Below are positions 1 through 8,049 of a stretch of 64,000 nucleotides of DNA, one piece after another. The notes beneath the pieces were generated by a model. It was not told the origin of the DNA. It did no database searches and was given only the letters and a program-made list of their open reading frames with translations. Position 1 is the first letter of the stretch, and every line of letters begins with the position of its first letter. The stretch lies in NCBI GenBank assembly GCA_020850595.1, contig JADZEK010000034.1, positions 101,423-165,422 of the forward strand, in the 5' to 3' direction. The translations under genes and the position numbers were made by a program. Origin of the DNA: Anaerolineales bacterium. GTDB taxonomy: Bacteria; Chloroflexota; Anaerolineae; Anaerolineales; UBA6663.

Positions 1-708
1 GAGTTGGTCGTTGAAGGTGCCCGGGCCGGTGGTGTACGGGCTGCTCGGGTCGGTCGCGTCTAGCTCGTAAAACACGGTCGGGCGCTCGGTCACATTGGCC
101 GTCGCCGCCTCTACCGCCGCCACGCGCGCCTGCATCTGCGCCACCAGCGCGGCGGCCGCCTCGTCCTTCCCGATCAACGTGCCCACATCCGTGATGTCGG
201 CATAGATGTCGTCAATCGTGCCGGCAATGCGCGTGGTGAAGACCGTCAGGCCCAGATCAGCCAGCTTCTGCACGTCATCCGGGTTGGTAATGCCCGCCGC
301 CAGCACCAGGTCTGGCTCCAGGGCCACCACCGCCTCGGTGTTCACCGAGGGATACAGGCTGCCGATGCTCGGCACGTCCAGCGCTTCGGCCGGGTAGTCG
401 GAGAACTCGTCGCGGCCGATCAGCCGGTCGCCCGCGCCCAGCGCAAACAGGATTTCGGTGTTCGAGGGCGCCAGCGACACAATCTTCTGCGGCGGCGCGG
501 TCAGGGTCACCTCGCGGCCCAGGCTGTCAACCACCGTAATCGTGCTGTCCTCGGTGGGCGCGGGCGCGGCGGTGTCAGTTGGCGCGGGCGCTTCGGTCGG
601 CGCTTCGGTCGGCACGACGGTTGGCAGCGGCGCGCACGCCGCCAGCGGCAGGGCCAGCCCCAGGCTCAGCAGCAGGGACAAGCTAGCAAGTCTCCAGCGA
701 TGCAACAT
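1..708 (-). CDS. ABC transporter substrate-binding lipoprotein, cobalamin/iron-chelate (BtuF) family, 3' end cut by window edge
   Basis: Binds a corrinoid or siderophore outside the membrane and passes it to an ABC importer that should lie beyond the left edge. The ATG at 708 has an AGGAGG six bases upstream. Residues 1-25 are a lipoprotein signal ending in LAAC (Cys25), followed by a Pro/Thr/Glu-rich linker. From about residue 55 comes a periplasmic binding domain of the BtuF/FepB type (VVDSLGREVTL, then KIVSLAPSNTEILFALG). 236 codons are present and the frame is still open at base 1. The cobalamin riboswitch upstream points to B12 or a precursor as ligand. The family is clear; the ligand is inferred from the riboswitch. 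Confidence 0.9.
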   Translation of the reverse strand, partial: MLHRWRLASLSLLLSLGLALPLAACAPLPTVVPTEAPTEAPAPTDTAAPAPTEDSTITVVDSLGREVTLTAPPQKIVSLAPSNTEILFALGAGDRLIGRDEFSDYPAEALDVPSIGSLYPSVNTEAVVALEPDLVLAAGITNPDDVQKLADLGLTVFTTRIAGTIDDIYADITDVGTLIGKDEAAAALVAQMQARVAAVEAATANVTERPTVFYELDATDPSSPYTTGPGTFNDQL

Positions 709-752
709 GCGATGCCTCCTCAAAGTTATCTGTAGTCTTCGGTAATTAACCA

Positions 753-784
753 CTAAGCCCCTTGTCGCGGGACAAGGGGCTTAG
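753..784 (-). terminator. Perfect 14-bp hairpin between riboswitch and lipoprotein gene
   Basis: Bases 753-766 pair perfectly with 771-784 around a four-base loop. The hairpin lies downstream of the cobalamin aptamer and 45 bases before the start codon at 708. The transcript continues with TGGTTAATTA, a weak T-rich tail. The position fits the expression platform of the riboswitch, most simply a conditional terminator. The lack of a clean U-tract leaves room for another mechanism. Confidence 0.6.
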
Positions 785-851
785 GCGGCGTCTGAACAGG
801 TCTTGGTCATGCTCAGTGTGCGCACCCCCTTTCGGCGAGGTTCGTGGCAGC

Positions 852-1002
852 GCACTTAGGGTGGGCGACCTGGCTTGCCAGCCTAGCTGGCCTACAGTTG
901 CGCGACAGCGCCGGACTGGTCAGGTCGCTTGGCTTGCGACCGACTTCACCGGACTTCGCCATTTATGCGCCGCCCATCCGGGGGCAGGCGCACCCTAAGT
1001 GC
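852..1002 (-). promoter_or_regulatory. Cobalamin (B12) riboswitch aptamer
   Basis: Reading the minus strand, a 12-bp perfect P1 stem joins 991-1002 with 852-863. Inside are the known hallmarks of the class: TCCGGTGAAGTCGG (953-940), GCTGTCGCGCAACTGTAG (909-892) and the B12 box GCAAGCCAGGTCGCC (878-864). These agree in order and spacing with AdoCbl-type riboswitches. It lies 144 bases upstream of the BtuF-like lipoprotein gene on the same strand, so it should shut off uptake when B12 is plentiful. No structure search was run. Confidence 0.88.
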
Positions 1003-1460
1003 TGATATTGGATTGTGCCGCCACGATACACCGACCGCGGCAGTTTGTCAACGGAAATTCAGGGCCTTACAGTCACCCGACTCGCGGACCGCCTTCGCGC
1101 GCGATTCAAACTCGGCCCCGCCGCTCATCGGGACGTTCGTCTGGCGTGGCTATTGCTCTGCCATCTTAGGCTCAGGGCCACTCGCCCGCGCCACCCACCG
1201 GCGCGGCCACTACCGCCCGAAATCCACAGGGTCACACCCGATCGATTACTGCCCCTTGCCAATCCAGCATATCTTTCCTACGCTGGGGGCATCTCCTCGG
1301 CCCCGCGCCCGCCGCCTTACCAACTGCATCCGCCCTCATCGCGTCCGTTCGCGCCTCAGGCCGGTGGCCGAAGTGACAATGGTGACGTTTCCGCCAGATC
1401 AAATGGCAACCGTGACAATGGTGACGTTCCTCGCCGCGCTTGTGTCACCCCCGCCTGCGC
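1003..1460. repeat. Gene-free spacer with a 17-bp direct repeat at 1373-1389 and 1412-1428
   Basis: This 458-base spacer lies between the riboswitch and the 3' end of the DMT gene. No ORF in it looks coding. GTGACAATGGTGACGTT occurs twice, 39 bases apart, and each copy contains two direct GTGAC half-sites. It could be a regulator-binding array for the riboswitch promoter, or chance. The promoter for the lipoprotein transcript should lie just right of 1002, but I see no convincing one. Confidence 0.5.
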
Positions 1461-2372
1461 TCACCCACCCGACGCTGCCGCCTTCGCCGCCGCCTGCCGC
1501 CAATATAGGAACGCCACGCTCCCCAACAGCAGCGCCCCGCCCCACACCCCGCCCGGCGACAGCCGCTCGCGCAGCACCGTCACCGCCAGCAGCGTCGAAA
1601 TCAGCGGCTCCAACAGCGCAAAGATCGTCGAGACCGTCGCCGTCACCGTGCGCAAGCCGAACACATACAAGCCATAGCCCACCGCCGTCGGCACCACCCC
1701 CAGGTACAGCAGAATGCCCCACCCCGCCGCCGAGTAAGTCGTGTCTAGCCCCGCCCCCAGCGCCAACGGCAGCAGCAGCACTGCGCTCAGCGTGAACGCC
1801 AGCGTCACCGGCTGAATAGGGTGATAGCGCGCCGCCGTCATCCGCGCCGTCAACGCCACCAGCGCGTACGACAGCCCCGCCCCCAGGGCCAGCGCCCCGC
1901 CCAACAGCAGCGCGGAAGGTATGGCCGCCTCGGGCGACTGGCCCACCAGCAGCACCGCGCCCGTCACCGCGCCCGCCAGCGCCAGCCCCACCGCCCACGT
2001 CAGCCGCTCGCCCAGGAACACCCCCGACAGTCCGGCCGCGAAGATCGGCGCGCTGCAAATGTTGACCAGCACCGCCGCCGCCACCCCAATGTGCGGGATC
2101 GCCGCGAAGTAGCACACCTGGTAGGCCGCGAACGCCACGCCCATGATCAGCAGCGGCAGCCGGTCGCGGGTCGCCACGCGCCAGAAGTTCGGCCCGACGA
2201 AGCAGCGGCTCAGCAGCAGCAGCACCGGCGCCGAGAGCGCCAGCCGCCAAAAGCTCACCGACAGCGGCGTGGTCGGCGTCAGGTCGTACAGCACCGCCAC
2301 CGCCACGCCGATACTGCCCCAGGTCGTGGCGGCCAGCGTGATCGAAAGTAAGCCAAAGTTGAGTTTGGGCAT
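1461..2372 (-). CDS. EamA/DMT-superfamily transporter
   Basis: 303-residue inner-membrane protein with about ten hydrophobic helices arranged as two EamA repeats (roughly residues 10-145 and 160-295). The first repeat starts with the typical TTWGSIGVAV helix. Members export small metabolites such as amino acids; the substrate cannot be read from sequence. It is divergent from the metallophosphoesterase gene, with a 66-base spacer between starts that holds a TATACT-like box on this strand. No partner gene hints at the substrate. Confidence 0.85.
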   Translation of the reverse strand: MPKLNFGLLSITLAATTWGSIGVAVAVLYDLTPTTPLSVSFWRLALSAPVLLLLSRCFVGPNFWRVATRDRLPLLIMGVAFAAYQVCYFAAIPHIGVAAAVLVNICSAPIFAAGLSGVFLGERLTWAVGLALAGAVTGAVLLVGQSPEAAIPSALLLGGALALGAGLSYALVALTARMTAARYHPIQPVTLAFTLSAVLLLPLALGAGLDTTYSAAGWGILLYLGVVPTAVGYGLYVFGLRTVTATVSTIFALLEPLISTLLAVTVLRERLSPGGVWGGALLLGSVAFLYWRQAAAKAAASGG

Positions 2373-2438
2373 AAGTCCACTGGGGCCGGGCGAAGCAGCC
2401 GCGGCAGTATAACACGCGGCCTATGGTACGATTCCGCG

Positions 2439-3608
2439 ATGCCAGCCTCCAGGCGCGACTTCACCCATATCCGCTACTTCCCCGGCACGCACGGCAACCA
2501 GTTCGACGTTGTGTTGCGCGTCGCCGACCTCATCGAGAGGTTGCCCGCCCTGCTCTTCGCCCTGCTGCTGGCCCTGCCCGCGCTGGGGCCATGGCTGCTC
2601 TGGCGCAGTTGGCCCACCGGCCTGGTCCTCTGGGCCTTCAGCCTGGCCGACTGGGCCATCCTGGCCGCGCTGCCCCGCTTCCAGCGGTCGTTTGGCCCCG
2701 CCAAACCGCCCACCGTCCTGCTGGCCCTGGCCCGCGCCGTCTGCGGCCTGCTCCCACCGGTCGTCAGTCTGCCGTTGCAGGCTGTGGGCACCCTGCTCGT
2801 CCTGTACGGCTTTTGGGTCGAACCGCACCGCCTGAGCCTCACCCGTCAGGCCCTGCGCTCGCCCAAGCTGCCCAGTGAGCGCCCGCTGCGCCTGCTTCAT
2901 CTGGGCGACCTGCACGCCGAGATCGCCGTCACCCGCCGCGAGCGTGCCTTGATCGAACAAGTGCGCGCCGCCCAGGCCGACCTGATCCTCTTCTCCGGCG
3001 ATTATCTCAACCTCAGCTACCTGCACGACCAGCGCGCCTGGGCCGCTGCGCGCGCGGTGCTGGAAACCCTGCGCGCCCCGCTCGGCGTCTACGCGGTCAG
3101 CGGCAGCCCGGCCGTAGACCTGCCGGAGGTCGTGCCGCAAGTCCTCGCCGGGCTGAGCAACATCCGCTGGCTGCAAGATGAGCTTGTCACTGTGTGGCAT
3201 GCCGGCGTGCCGGTAGACATCGTCGGCCTCACCTGCACGCACAAGCCGTTTGTAGACGGCCCACGCCTGCACGCGGTGCTTAGCCAGGCGCATGGCTCGG
3301 CCCCGGCCGCGTCGCGCCCGTTCACCATCCTGCTCTACCACACACCCGACCTCGCGCCGGAGGCGGCCGAGGCCGGCATTGACCTCCAGCTTTCCGGCCA
3401 CACTCACGGCGGGCAGGTGCGGCTGCCATTCTACGGCGCGTTGTTCACCGCCTCGCTCTATGGCAAGCGTTTCGAGGCCGGCCGCCGCGCTGAAGGCGGG
3501 CTAACCCTCTACGTCACCCGCGGCCTGGGGATGGAGGGCAAGGGCGCGCCGCGCGTGCGCTTCCTGGCTCCGCCCGAGATCATCCTCTGGGAGCTGACCG
3601 GCCCTTAA
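2439..3608 (+). CDS. Membrane-anchored calcineurin-type metallophosphoesterase
   Basis: 389 residues. The N-terminal 130 residues contain several hydrophobic helices. A metallophosphoesterase domain follows with GDLH near 155, SGDY near 185 and GHTHGGQ near 320, the metal ligands of the YkuE-like family. It should cleave a phosphoester or phosphoanhydride near the membrane; the substrate is unknown. The start has no Shine-Dalgarno. A TACGAT box sits six bases before the ATG, so the mRNA may be leaderless. Ends at a hairpin shared with the convergent pilin-like gene. Confidence 0.85.
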   Translation: MPASRRDFTHIRYFPGTHGNQFDVVLRVADLIERLPALLFALLLALPALGPWLLWRSWPTGLVLWAFSLADWAILAALPRFQRSFGPAKPPTVLLALARAVCGLLPPVVSLPLQAVGTLLVLYGFWVEPHRLSLTRQALRSPKLPSERPLRLLHLGDLHAEIAVTRRERALIEQVRAAQADLILFSGDYLNLSYLHDQRAWAAARAVLETLRAPLGVYAVSGSPAVDLPEVVPQVLAGLSNIRWLQDELVTVWHAGVPVDIVGLTCTHKPFVDGPRLHAVLSQAHGSAPAASRPFTILLYHTPDLAPEAAEAGIDLQLSGHTHGGQVRLPFYGALFTASLYGKRFEAGRRAEGGLTLYVTRGLGMEGKGAPRVRFLAPPEIILWELTGP

Positions 3609-3610
3609 AC

Positions 3611-3644
3611 AGCACGACCCCCCAGTGGGAGGTCGCCCTGTGCT
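3611..3644. terminator. Bidirectional terminator between convergent genes
   Basis: AGCAC (3611-3615) pairs with GTGCT (3640-3644), and GACC with GGTC inside, around a C/G-rich core. It lies 2 bases after the metallophosphoesterase stop and 22 bases before the pilin-like stop on the other strand. No long T-tract is present. Confidence 0.5.
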
Positions 3645-3666
3645 CAGGCGGTACAGCGATAAAGTG

Positions 3667-3813
3667 CTAGACGTTCAGGATGACGTTGCTAAAGACGTTG
3701 CCAATCGGCGGCCCCAGGAGCACCAAAGCCGCCAGGACGAGCATGGCGACCAGGATCAAGATAAAGGCATACTCCACGAGGCCCTGCCCCTCTTCGCGCG
3801 GGATAAAACGCAT
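3667..3813 (-). CDS. Flp/Fap-type pilin-like small protein
   Basis: 48 residues from the ATG at 3813, which has AAAGGA about 10 bases upstream; a longer reading frame to 3909 lacks such support. The sequence has a short basic leader (MRFIPREE), then GQGLVEYAFILILVAMLVLA, the G/E-x4-E-Y pattern of Flp prepilins. A prepilin peptidase would cut after Gly and the hydrophobic helix would form the pilus core. A TATAAT box lies at 3892-3887. No tad secretion genes are in the window, so it is an orphan here. Confidence 0.75.
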   Translation of the reverse strand: MRFIPREEGQGLVEYAFILILVAMLVLAALVLLGPPIGNVFSNVILNV

Positions 3814-3976
3814 GTGGGGAGGTCCTTTCCGGCTCTGTTCAGTTGTCTGCGATAGATCGGCCTGCGGGAGACGCCTGAGCGCTATGATTATAGGACAATA
3901 CCGCGTCAATTGCTACCGGGCGACGGCCTAATAGTACTTTTCCTAACGTTCGGCCGGCCAGGTTAGAGGATCGGCG

Positions 3977-4426
3977 CTATGGGGAGAAGGTCAGCTCATC
4001 CTTGTGGCCGAAGCCGCGGCCGTTGTCAATCAACCGCGCCCAGCGCGGCGTCAGCACATAGAAGTCGGCGCGGGACAGCTCGGCCGCGAACTGCGCTGCA
4101 AAGGGAAACTTGGCCTCATACAGCGCCCAGGCCGCCTGCCACTCGGCCCCGTGGGGCAGCGCCCGAACTGCGCCTTCCATCTGCACCCCGGCGATCTCCG
4201 CCCACTGCCACGTAGCGGCGCTAATCGTCACCGCCGCGCGCGGGTCGGCCGCCAGGTTTCGGCTGTGGTGCGTGCTTGGGGCCGACACCCAATACAACCG
4301 CGCCGCCTCATCCGCCGCGAAGAACAGGCTGGCCGCGCTCGGCCCGCCGTCTGGCCCGGCCGTCGCCAGCGTCAGCGTCGAGTGCGCGGCCAAGAAGCTC
4401 GTGAGCGCCGCCAGGGTGAGCGCCAC
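3977..4426 (-). CDS. Pyridoxamine 5'-phosphate oxidase-like FMN-binding protein
   Basis: 149 residues with a split-barrel flavin-binding fold: an N-terminal LAAHSTLTLATAGPDG strand pair, then SLFFAADEAARLYWVSAP and the HSRNLAADPRAAVTI motif typical of PNPOx-like proteins. These act as general flavin or F420 oxidoreductases or as heme-binding proteins; true PdxH activity is unlikely at this length. It is the last gene of the quinone operon, 6 bases after the UbiE/MenG stop, so its role may be tied to quinone or flavin redox chemistry. Confidence 0.75.
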   Translation of the reverse strand: MALTLAALTSFLAAHSTLTLATAGPDGGPSAASLFFAADEAARLYWVSAPSTHHSRNLAADPRAAVTISAATWQWAEIAGVQMEGAVRALPHGAEWQAAWALYEAKFPFAAQFAAELSRADFYVLTPRWARLIDNGRGFGHKDELTFSP

Positions 4427-4432
4427 GGCCCG

Positions 4433-5134
4433 CTACTTCACGCCCCAGTGCAGCGCCATCGTCCCAAACATCAGCCGCTGAAAGCCCACCTCGCGGAAGC
4501 CCACACTCCGCATGCGCTCGGCCAGCGCCTCGGCGGTGAGGAAGCCCTCCGTCGAGTCTGGCAGGTAGGTGTAGGCGTCCGACGCTCCCGCGATCAGCCG
4601 CCCCAGCGTGGGGATCACCACGTGCAGGTGGAAGTTAATGAACGGCCGCAGCAGGTTGCGGGCTGGCGGCGTCGTGTCCAGGCAGACCACGCGCCCGCCC
4701 GGCTTCAACACGCGGTACTGCTCGGCCCACGCGCGGCGCACATCTACCACGTTGCGCATCAGGTAGCCGGAGGTCACCGCGTCGAAGTGATCGGCCGGGA
4801 ACGGCAGGTTCAGCGCGTCGGTGGCCGCCCAGCGCACCCGGTGGCCGTTCGGGCGACGCTGCCCTACGCGCATCATCGCCACCGTGAAGTCGCCGCCCAC
4901 GGCCCTCAGGGCATCGTCGCGGCTGAGCGCCTCTAGGGCCAGGTCGCCGGTGCCGGTGCCCAGGTCTAGCAGCCGGCCGCCGGGCGGCAGTTGCGCCCGA
5001 TCAATCACGTAGCGCCGCCAACGCACGTCTTGCCCGCCCGTCATCAGGCGGTTCATTAAGTCATAGCAGCCCGCAATGCGGCCGAACATGCCCTGCACAT
5101 AGCGCGCCCGTTCGGCGCCGGAAAGATGGGTCAT
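4433..5134 (-). CDS. UbiE/MenG-type quinone C-methyltransferase
   Basis: 233-residue SAM-dependent methyltransferase. It shows YDLMNRLMTGGQDVRWRR near residue 25, the SAM loop LLDLGTGTGDLALEAL near 55, and FDAVTSGYLMRNVVD near 115, all features of the UbiE/MenG family that methylates demethylmenaquinone. The ATG at 5134 overlaps the previous stop (ATGA), so translation is coupled. The open frame extends to 5632 but that part only shadows the upstream genes. The quinone-operon context supports MenG function. Confidence 0.87.
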   Translation of the reverse strand: MTHLSGAERARYVQGMFGRIAGCYDLMNRLMTGGQDVRWRRYVIDRAQLPPGGRLLDLGTGTGDLALEALSRDDALRAVGGDFTVAMMRVGQRRPNGHRVRWAATDALNLPFPADHFDAVTSGYLMRNVVDVRRAWAEQYRVLKPGGRVVCLDTTPPARNLLRPFINFHLHVVIPTLGRLIAGASDAYTYLPDSTEGFLTAEALAERMRSVGFREVGFQRLMFGTMALHWGVK

Positions 5135-5418
5135 CGGGGGTTGGTTAGCCAAATGAGCGCGGCCACAATTACCGCCAGCGCGAAGGGCGGCGCCGCCAGC
5201 AGCAGCGCCCATAGCCGCCGCCCGCCGCGCAGCGCCAGAGCCGCCAGCACAAAGCACAGCCAGGCCAGCAGCCCTTGCAGCCGAAAGTTGGGCGAGGCCG
5301 CCAGGTAGAGCGCCAGCGGCCCATACAGCATGGCCGCCAGCAAGGCCCAGCGCCACCCACCGCGCCACCCGGCATAGCCGAAGGCCAACAGGGCCAGGAT
5401 CGGAAAGAGCCAAATCAT
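5131..5418 (-). CDS. Small membrane protein of unknown function in quinone operon
   Basis: 95 residues with three hydrophobic helices (about 1-20, 25-45 and 50-90, the last split by RGGRR). The ATG at 5418 overlaps the permease stop (ATGA) and its own stop overlaps the methyltransferase start in the same way, which argues strongly that it is translated. I recognise no family. It may assist the ABC importer or the membrane-bound prenylation step. Confidence 0.7.
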   Translation of the reverse strand: MIWLFPILALLAFGYAGWRGGWRWALLAAMLYGPLALYLAASPNFRLQGLLAWLCFVLAALALRGGRRLWALLLAAPPFALAVIVAALIWLTNPR

Positions 5419-6182
5419 GCCGCGAACTCCCAGGGGCACAGGCGACGCTCCAGCCAATCAATGGCGAAGTACAGGCCCAGGCCCAGCAGCGCCATCGCCA
5501 CAATGCCGGCGTACATGGCCGGGTAGTTGAACAGGCTGCTGCCTTGAAGAAAGATATAGTACCCCAAGCCCTGCTGCGTGGCGTACAACTCGGCCACATA
5601 CAGCACGGCGACGGCAATGCCCACCGACACACGCAACGCGGTGAGCACAGCGGGCAGGCTGGCGGGCAGGTACACGTAGAAGAACAGGGCGCGCCGCCCC
5701 GCCCCCAGCGACCGCACCGATTGGATCAGTTCGGGGCGCAGGTTGGCCGCCGCGTCGCGCACGAGCACGAGGATCTGAAAGAACAGGATCAGCGTGATCA
5801 CCACGACCTTCGAGGCGTCGCCCACGCCGAAGACCAGCACCACTACCGGCACCAGCACCACTTTGGGCACCGGGTAGGTCAGGTAGAGCAGCGGCGAGAA
5901 CAGGCGATTCAGGCGGCGGCTCTGGCCCATCACCAGCCCGGCCGGGGCCGCCAGCAGCACCGCCAGCGCCATGCTCGCCAGTACGCGTCCCAGGCTGACC
6001 AGGAAGTGCCCGCCCAGCCCTTTGGGCAGCTCAGCCCAAAAGACGGGGAATACCGTGAACGGCCCCGGCAAGATATTGGCGCGCGCTGCCGCCGGGAGCA
6101 GGCCCGCGCCCACCACCCAACTCGTCAGCTGCCAGAGCAGCAGCAGCACCAGTGTGCCCAGGACGAGATCGCTCTTGCGCAC
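5415..6182 (-). CDS. ABC transporter permease, nitrate/sulfonate/taurine (SsuC/TauC) type
   Basis: 255 residues with about six membrane helices and a BPD_transp_1 region. The cytoplasmic EAA-like loop (RDAAANLRPELIQSVRSLGA, near residue 150) is where the ATPase docks. I chose the GTG at 6182, one base after the ATPase stop, because the first helix follows at once. A GTG at 6221 would add 13 residues inside the ATPase frame. It pairs with the ATPase at 6184 and the binding protein at 7030. Confidence 0.85.
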   Translation of the reverse strand: MRKSDLVLGTLVLLLLWQLTSWVVGAGLLPAAARANILPGPFTVFPVFWAELPKGLGGHFLVSLGRVLASMALAVLLAAPAGLVMGQSRRLNRLFSPLLYLTYPVPKVVLVPVVVLVFGVGDASKVVVITLILFFQILVLVRDAAANLRPELIQSVRSLGAGRRALFFYVYLPASLPAVLTALRVSVGIAVAVLYVAELYATQQGLGYYIFLQGSSLFNYPAMYAGIVAMALLGLGLYFAIDWLERRLCPWEFAA

Positions 6183-6183
6183 C

Positions 6184-6957
6184 TCAAGCGCCTGCCTCGG
6201 CGGCCAGCGCCAGGCGACCACGCAGCGTCTGGATCATGGCGGCGTACGCGGGCGCCTCGCGGTAGGCCGGGTCACCCGCGCCGGGGTTATTCAGCACTTC
6301 GATGCGCGGCCCGCAGAGCAGGATCTTCCGGCCCAGACACGCGGCTTCCTCAATGGAGTGCGTGACGACGATGGTCGTCAGATGCTGCTCAGCGCGTAGC
6401 TCCAGCGTCAGGTTTTGCAGACTTTCGCGCGTCGGCGCATCCAGCGAGGCGAAAGGCTCATCCATCAGCAGCAGGTCGGGGTTGAGGGCCAGTGTACGGG
6501 CAATAGCGGCGCGCTGGCGCTGTCCGCCGGAAAGCTGCGCCGGGTAGTGGCCGCGCACCGCCCACAAGCCCAGCCGCCGCAGCCAGTGTTCCGTGCGAAC
6601 CTGCACGTCGCCGGGCCGCGCGTCCAGCGGCGCGTGCTTGCCGTCTGGCCCGTAGAAGCCGTGCACGCGCAGGCCCAGGCTCACGTTTTCAGCGCAGGTT
6701 GCCCACGGCAGCAGGCCAAAGTCCTGCAAGATCAGCCCGGTGCGCGGCCGGGGCCGGGTGATGGTTTGGGCCTCGATGCGCACCGTGCCGCTGGTCGGGG
6801 CGCGCAACCCGGCCAGCAAGTACAGCAGGGTAGACTTGCCATAGCCCGACGGCCCCAGGATCGCCCAGGCCTCACCCGCCGCTACCGACCAGTTGAACTG
6901 GCTAAAGATCGGCGGACGGCCCGGGTATTGAAACGTCAGGGCTTGAACTTCAATCAT
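6184..6957 (-). CDS. ABC transporter ATPase, SsuB/TauB type
   Basis: 257 residues. Walker A GPSGYGKST at 35-43; Q-loop in LILQDFGLLPWATC, where the LLPW element is typical of the nitrate/sulfonate/taurine group; signature LSGGQRQR near 142; Walker B LLLMDEP near 162; H-loop VVTHS. The ATG at 6957 begins the family-typical MIEVQALTFQ; an upstream extension to 7011 is not conserved in kind. The substrate is set by the binding protein. Confidence 0.9.
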   Translation of the reverse strand: MIEVQALTFQYPGRPPIFSQFNWSVAAGEAWAILGPSGYGKSTLLYLLAGLRAPTSGTVRIEAQTITRPRPRTGLILQDFGLLPWATCAENVSLGLRVHGFYGPDGKHAPLDARPGDVQVRTEHWLRRLGLWAVRGHYPAQLSGGQRQRAAIARTLALNPDLLLMDEPFASLDAPTRESLQNLTLELRAEQHLTTIVVTHSIEEAACLGRKILLCGPRIEVLNNPGAGDPAYREAPAYAAMIQTLRGRLALAAEAGA

Positions 6958-7029
6958 GCCAGTGGCCCAGCCGAGAAAGCCGGCCGGCGCTTCAGCCGTC
7001 GGCAATAACACCGGCCGGCAACGCCGCGC

Positions 7030-7992
7030 CTACTTCGGCAAGAACGACGAGTCAACCGAGTCGGCGTAGCTCAGGTCCTTGTTAATCAAGCCGCGCTCCT
7101 TGGCCCAGTCGTTCACATCGCGAAATTGGGCTTCGGTCGGCACGGCGGCGGTCGGGTAGTCCGGTAGTAGGTAGCTGTCAATCAGCTGATCCGACAGCAG
7201 CTTATTGGCGGCCAGGAGGCTGTTCCACGCCGTCTTGTCGGCGTTGATATCAGCCACAGCCTTCTCCCAGGCGCGCAGAAAGCCGCGCACGGCCTCCGGG
7301 TGCGCGGCGACGAAGGCCGCGCTGAACGATAGCTCGCTGTGCCCCAGCTCGGGATGGGCTGCGTCGGATACGACGATGCGCGCGCCGCTGGCGATGGCGC
7401 TCGCTGCTGCTGGGTCGGGCATGGCGGCGGCCGGCACGCCACCATTGGCCAGCGCCGTCATACGGTCCACGATGTTCGGGATGGCGACCGTTCGGATGTC
7501 CTCCGGCGTCAGCCCTTCCGCCGCCAGCAGCCGGTCGGTCACATACTGGATCGTCGTGGCCTCGGAGATGGCGATGTCCACGCCTTTTAGACCGGCGGCA
7601 TCGGTGATACCCGTGCCGGGGCCGGCCAGGATGAAGTACTGGGCAAAGTCGGCGGTGGCCGTGCGGGCGTAGCGCACCACCTTGAGCGTGACAGCATCCT
7701 TGTTGTAGAACAGGGTTGAAACCAGGTCATTGACCATCGCATCGCCCTGCCCGGCCTGCATCAGTTGATCGCGCGCTGCGGCCGAGGCAGCCGGCACGAC
7801 TTGCAGGTCAATACCTTCGGCCGCGAAGTAGCCCTTGTCCTGGGCCACAAACATCGGCAGCGCGTCCAGGATAGGCAGCATGGCGAAGCGCACCGTCACA
7901 GGCGCAGCGGGAGCCGGAGTCGCGCCCGCACAGGCGGCCACCACCAGCACTGCCGCCAGCACACTTACCCCTCGAAACAGCCTAGGTAACAT
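7030..7992 (-). CDS. ABC transporter substrate-binding lipoprotein, NMT1/TauA/SsuA-like
   Basis: 320 residues. The signal peptide ends VVAACAG with a lipobox at Cys21, then comes an NMT1-like binding fold (VTVRFAMLPILDALPMFVAQDKGYFAAEGIDLQ). Relatives bind taurine, sulfonates, nitrate, pyrimidine precursors of thiamine or aromatic acids. The ATG at 7992 is preceded by GAGAGGA. It lies 57 bases after UbiA and is followed by its own ATPase and permease, so an importer is built into a quinone operon. The ligand is unknown; a quinone or aromatic precursor is an inference from context. Confidence 0.85.
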   Translation of the reverse strand: MLPRLFRGVSVLAAVLVVAACAGATPAPAAPVTVRFAMLPILDALPMFVAQDKGYFAAEGIDLQVVPAASAAARDQLMQAGQGDAMVNDLVSTLFYNKDAVTLKVVRYARTATADFAQYFILAGPGTGITDAAGLKGVDIAISEATTIQYVTDRLLAAEGLTPEDIRTVAIPNIVDRMTALANGGVPAAAMPDPAAASAIASGARIVVSDAAHPELGHSELSFSAAFVAAHPEAVRGFLRAWEKAVADINADKTAWNSLLAANKLLSDQLIDSYLLPDYPTAAVPTEAQFRDVNDWAKERGLINKDLSYADSVDSSFLPK

Positions 7993-8049
7993 AGCCGAGT
8001 CCTCTCGTCTCGAATAACGGTCTAACACCACCGGCCAGGCGCCGCCGGC

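Noticed and set aside
1015..1795. Overlapping plus-strand frames in the spacer right of the riboswitch
   Set aside because: They run antisense into the DMT gene and have Pro/Arg-rich shadow composition.
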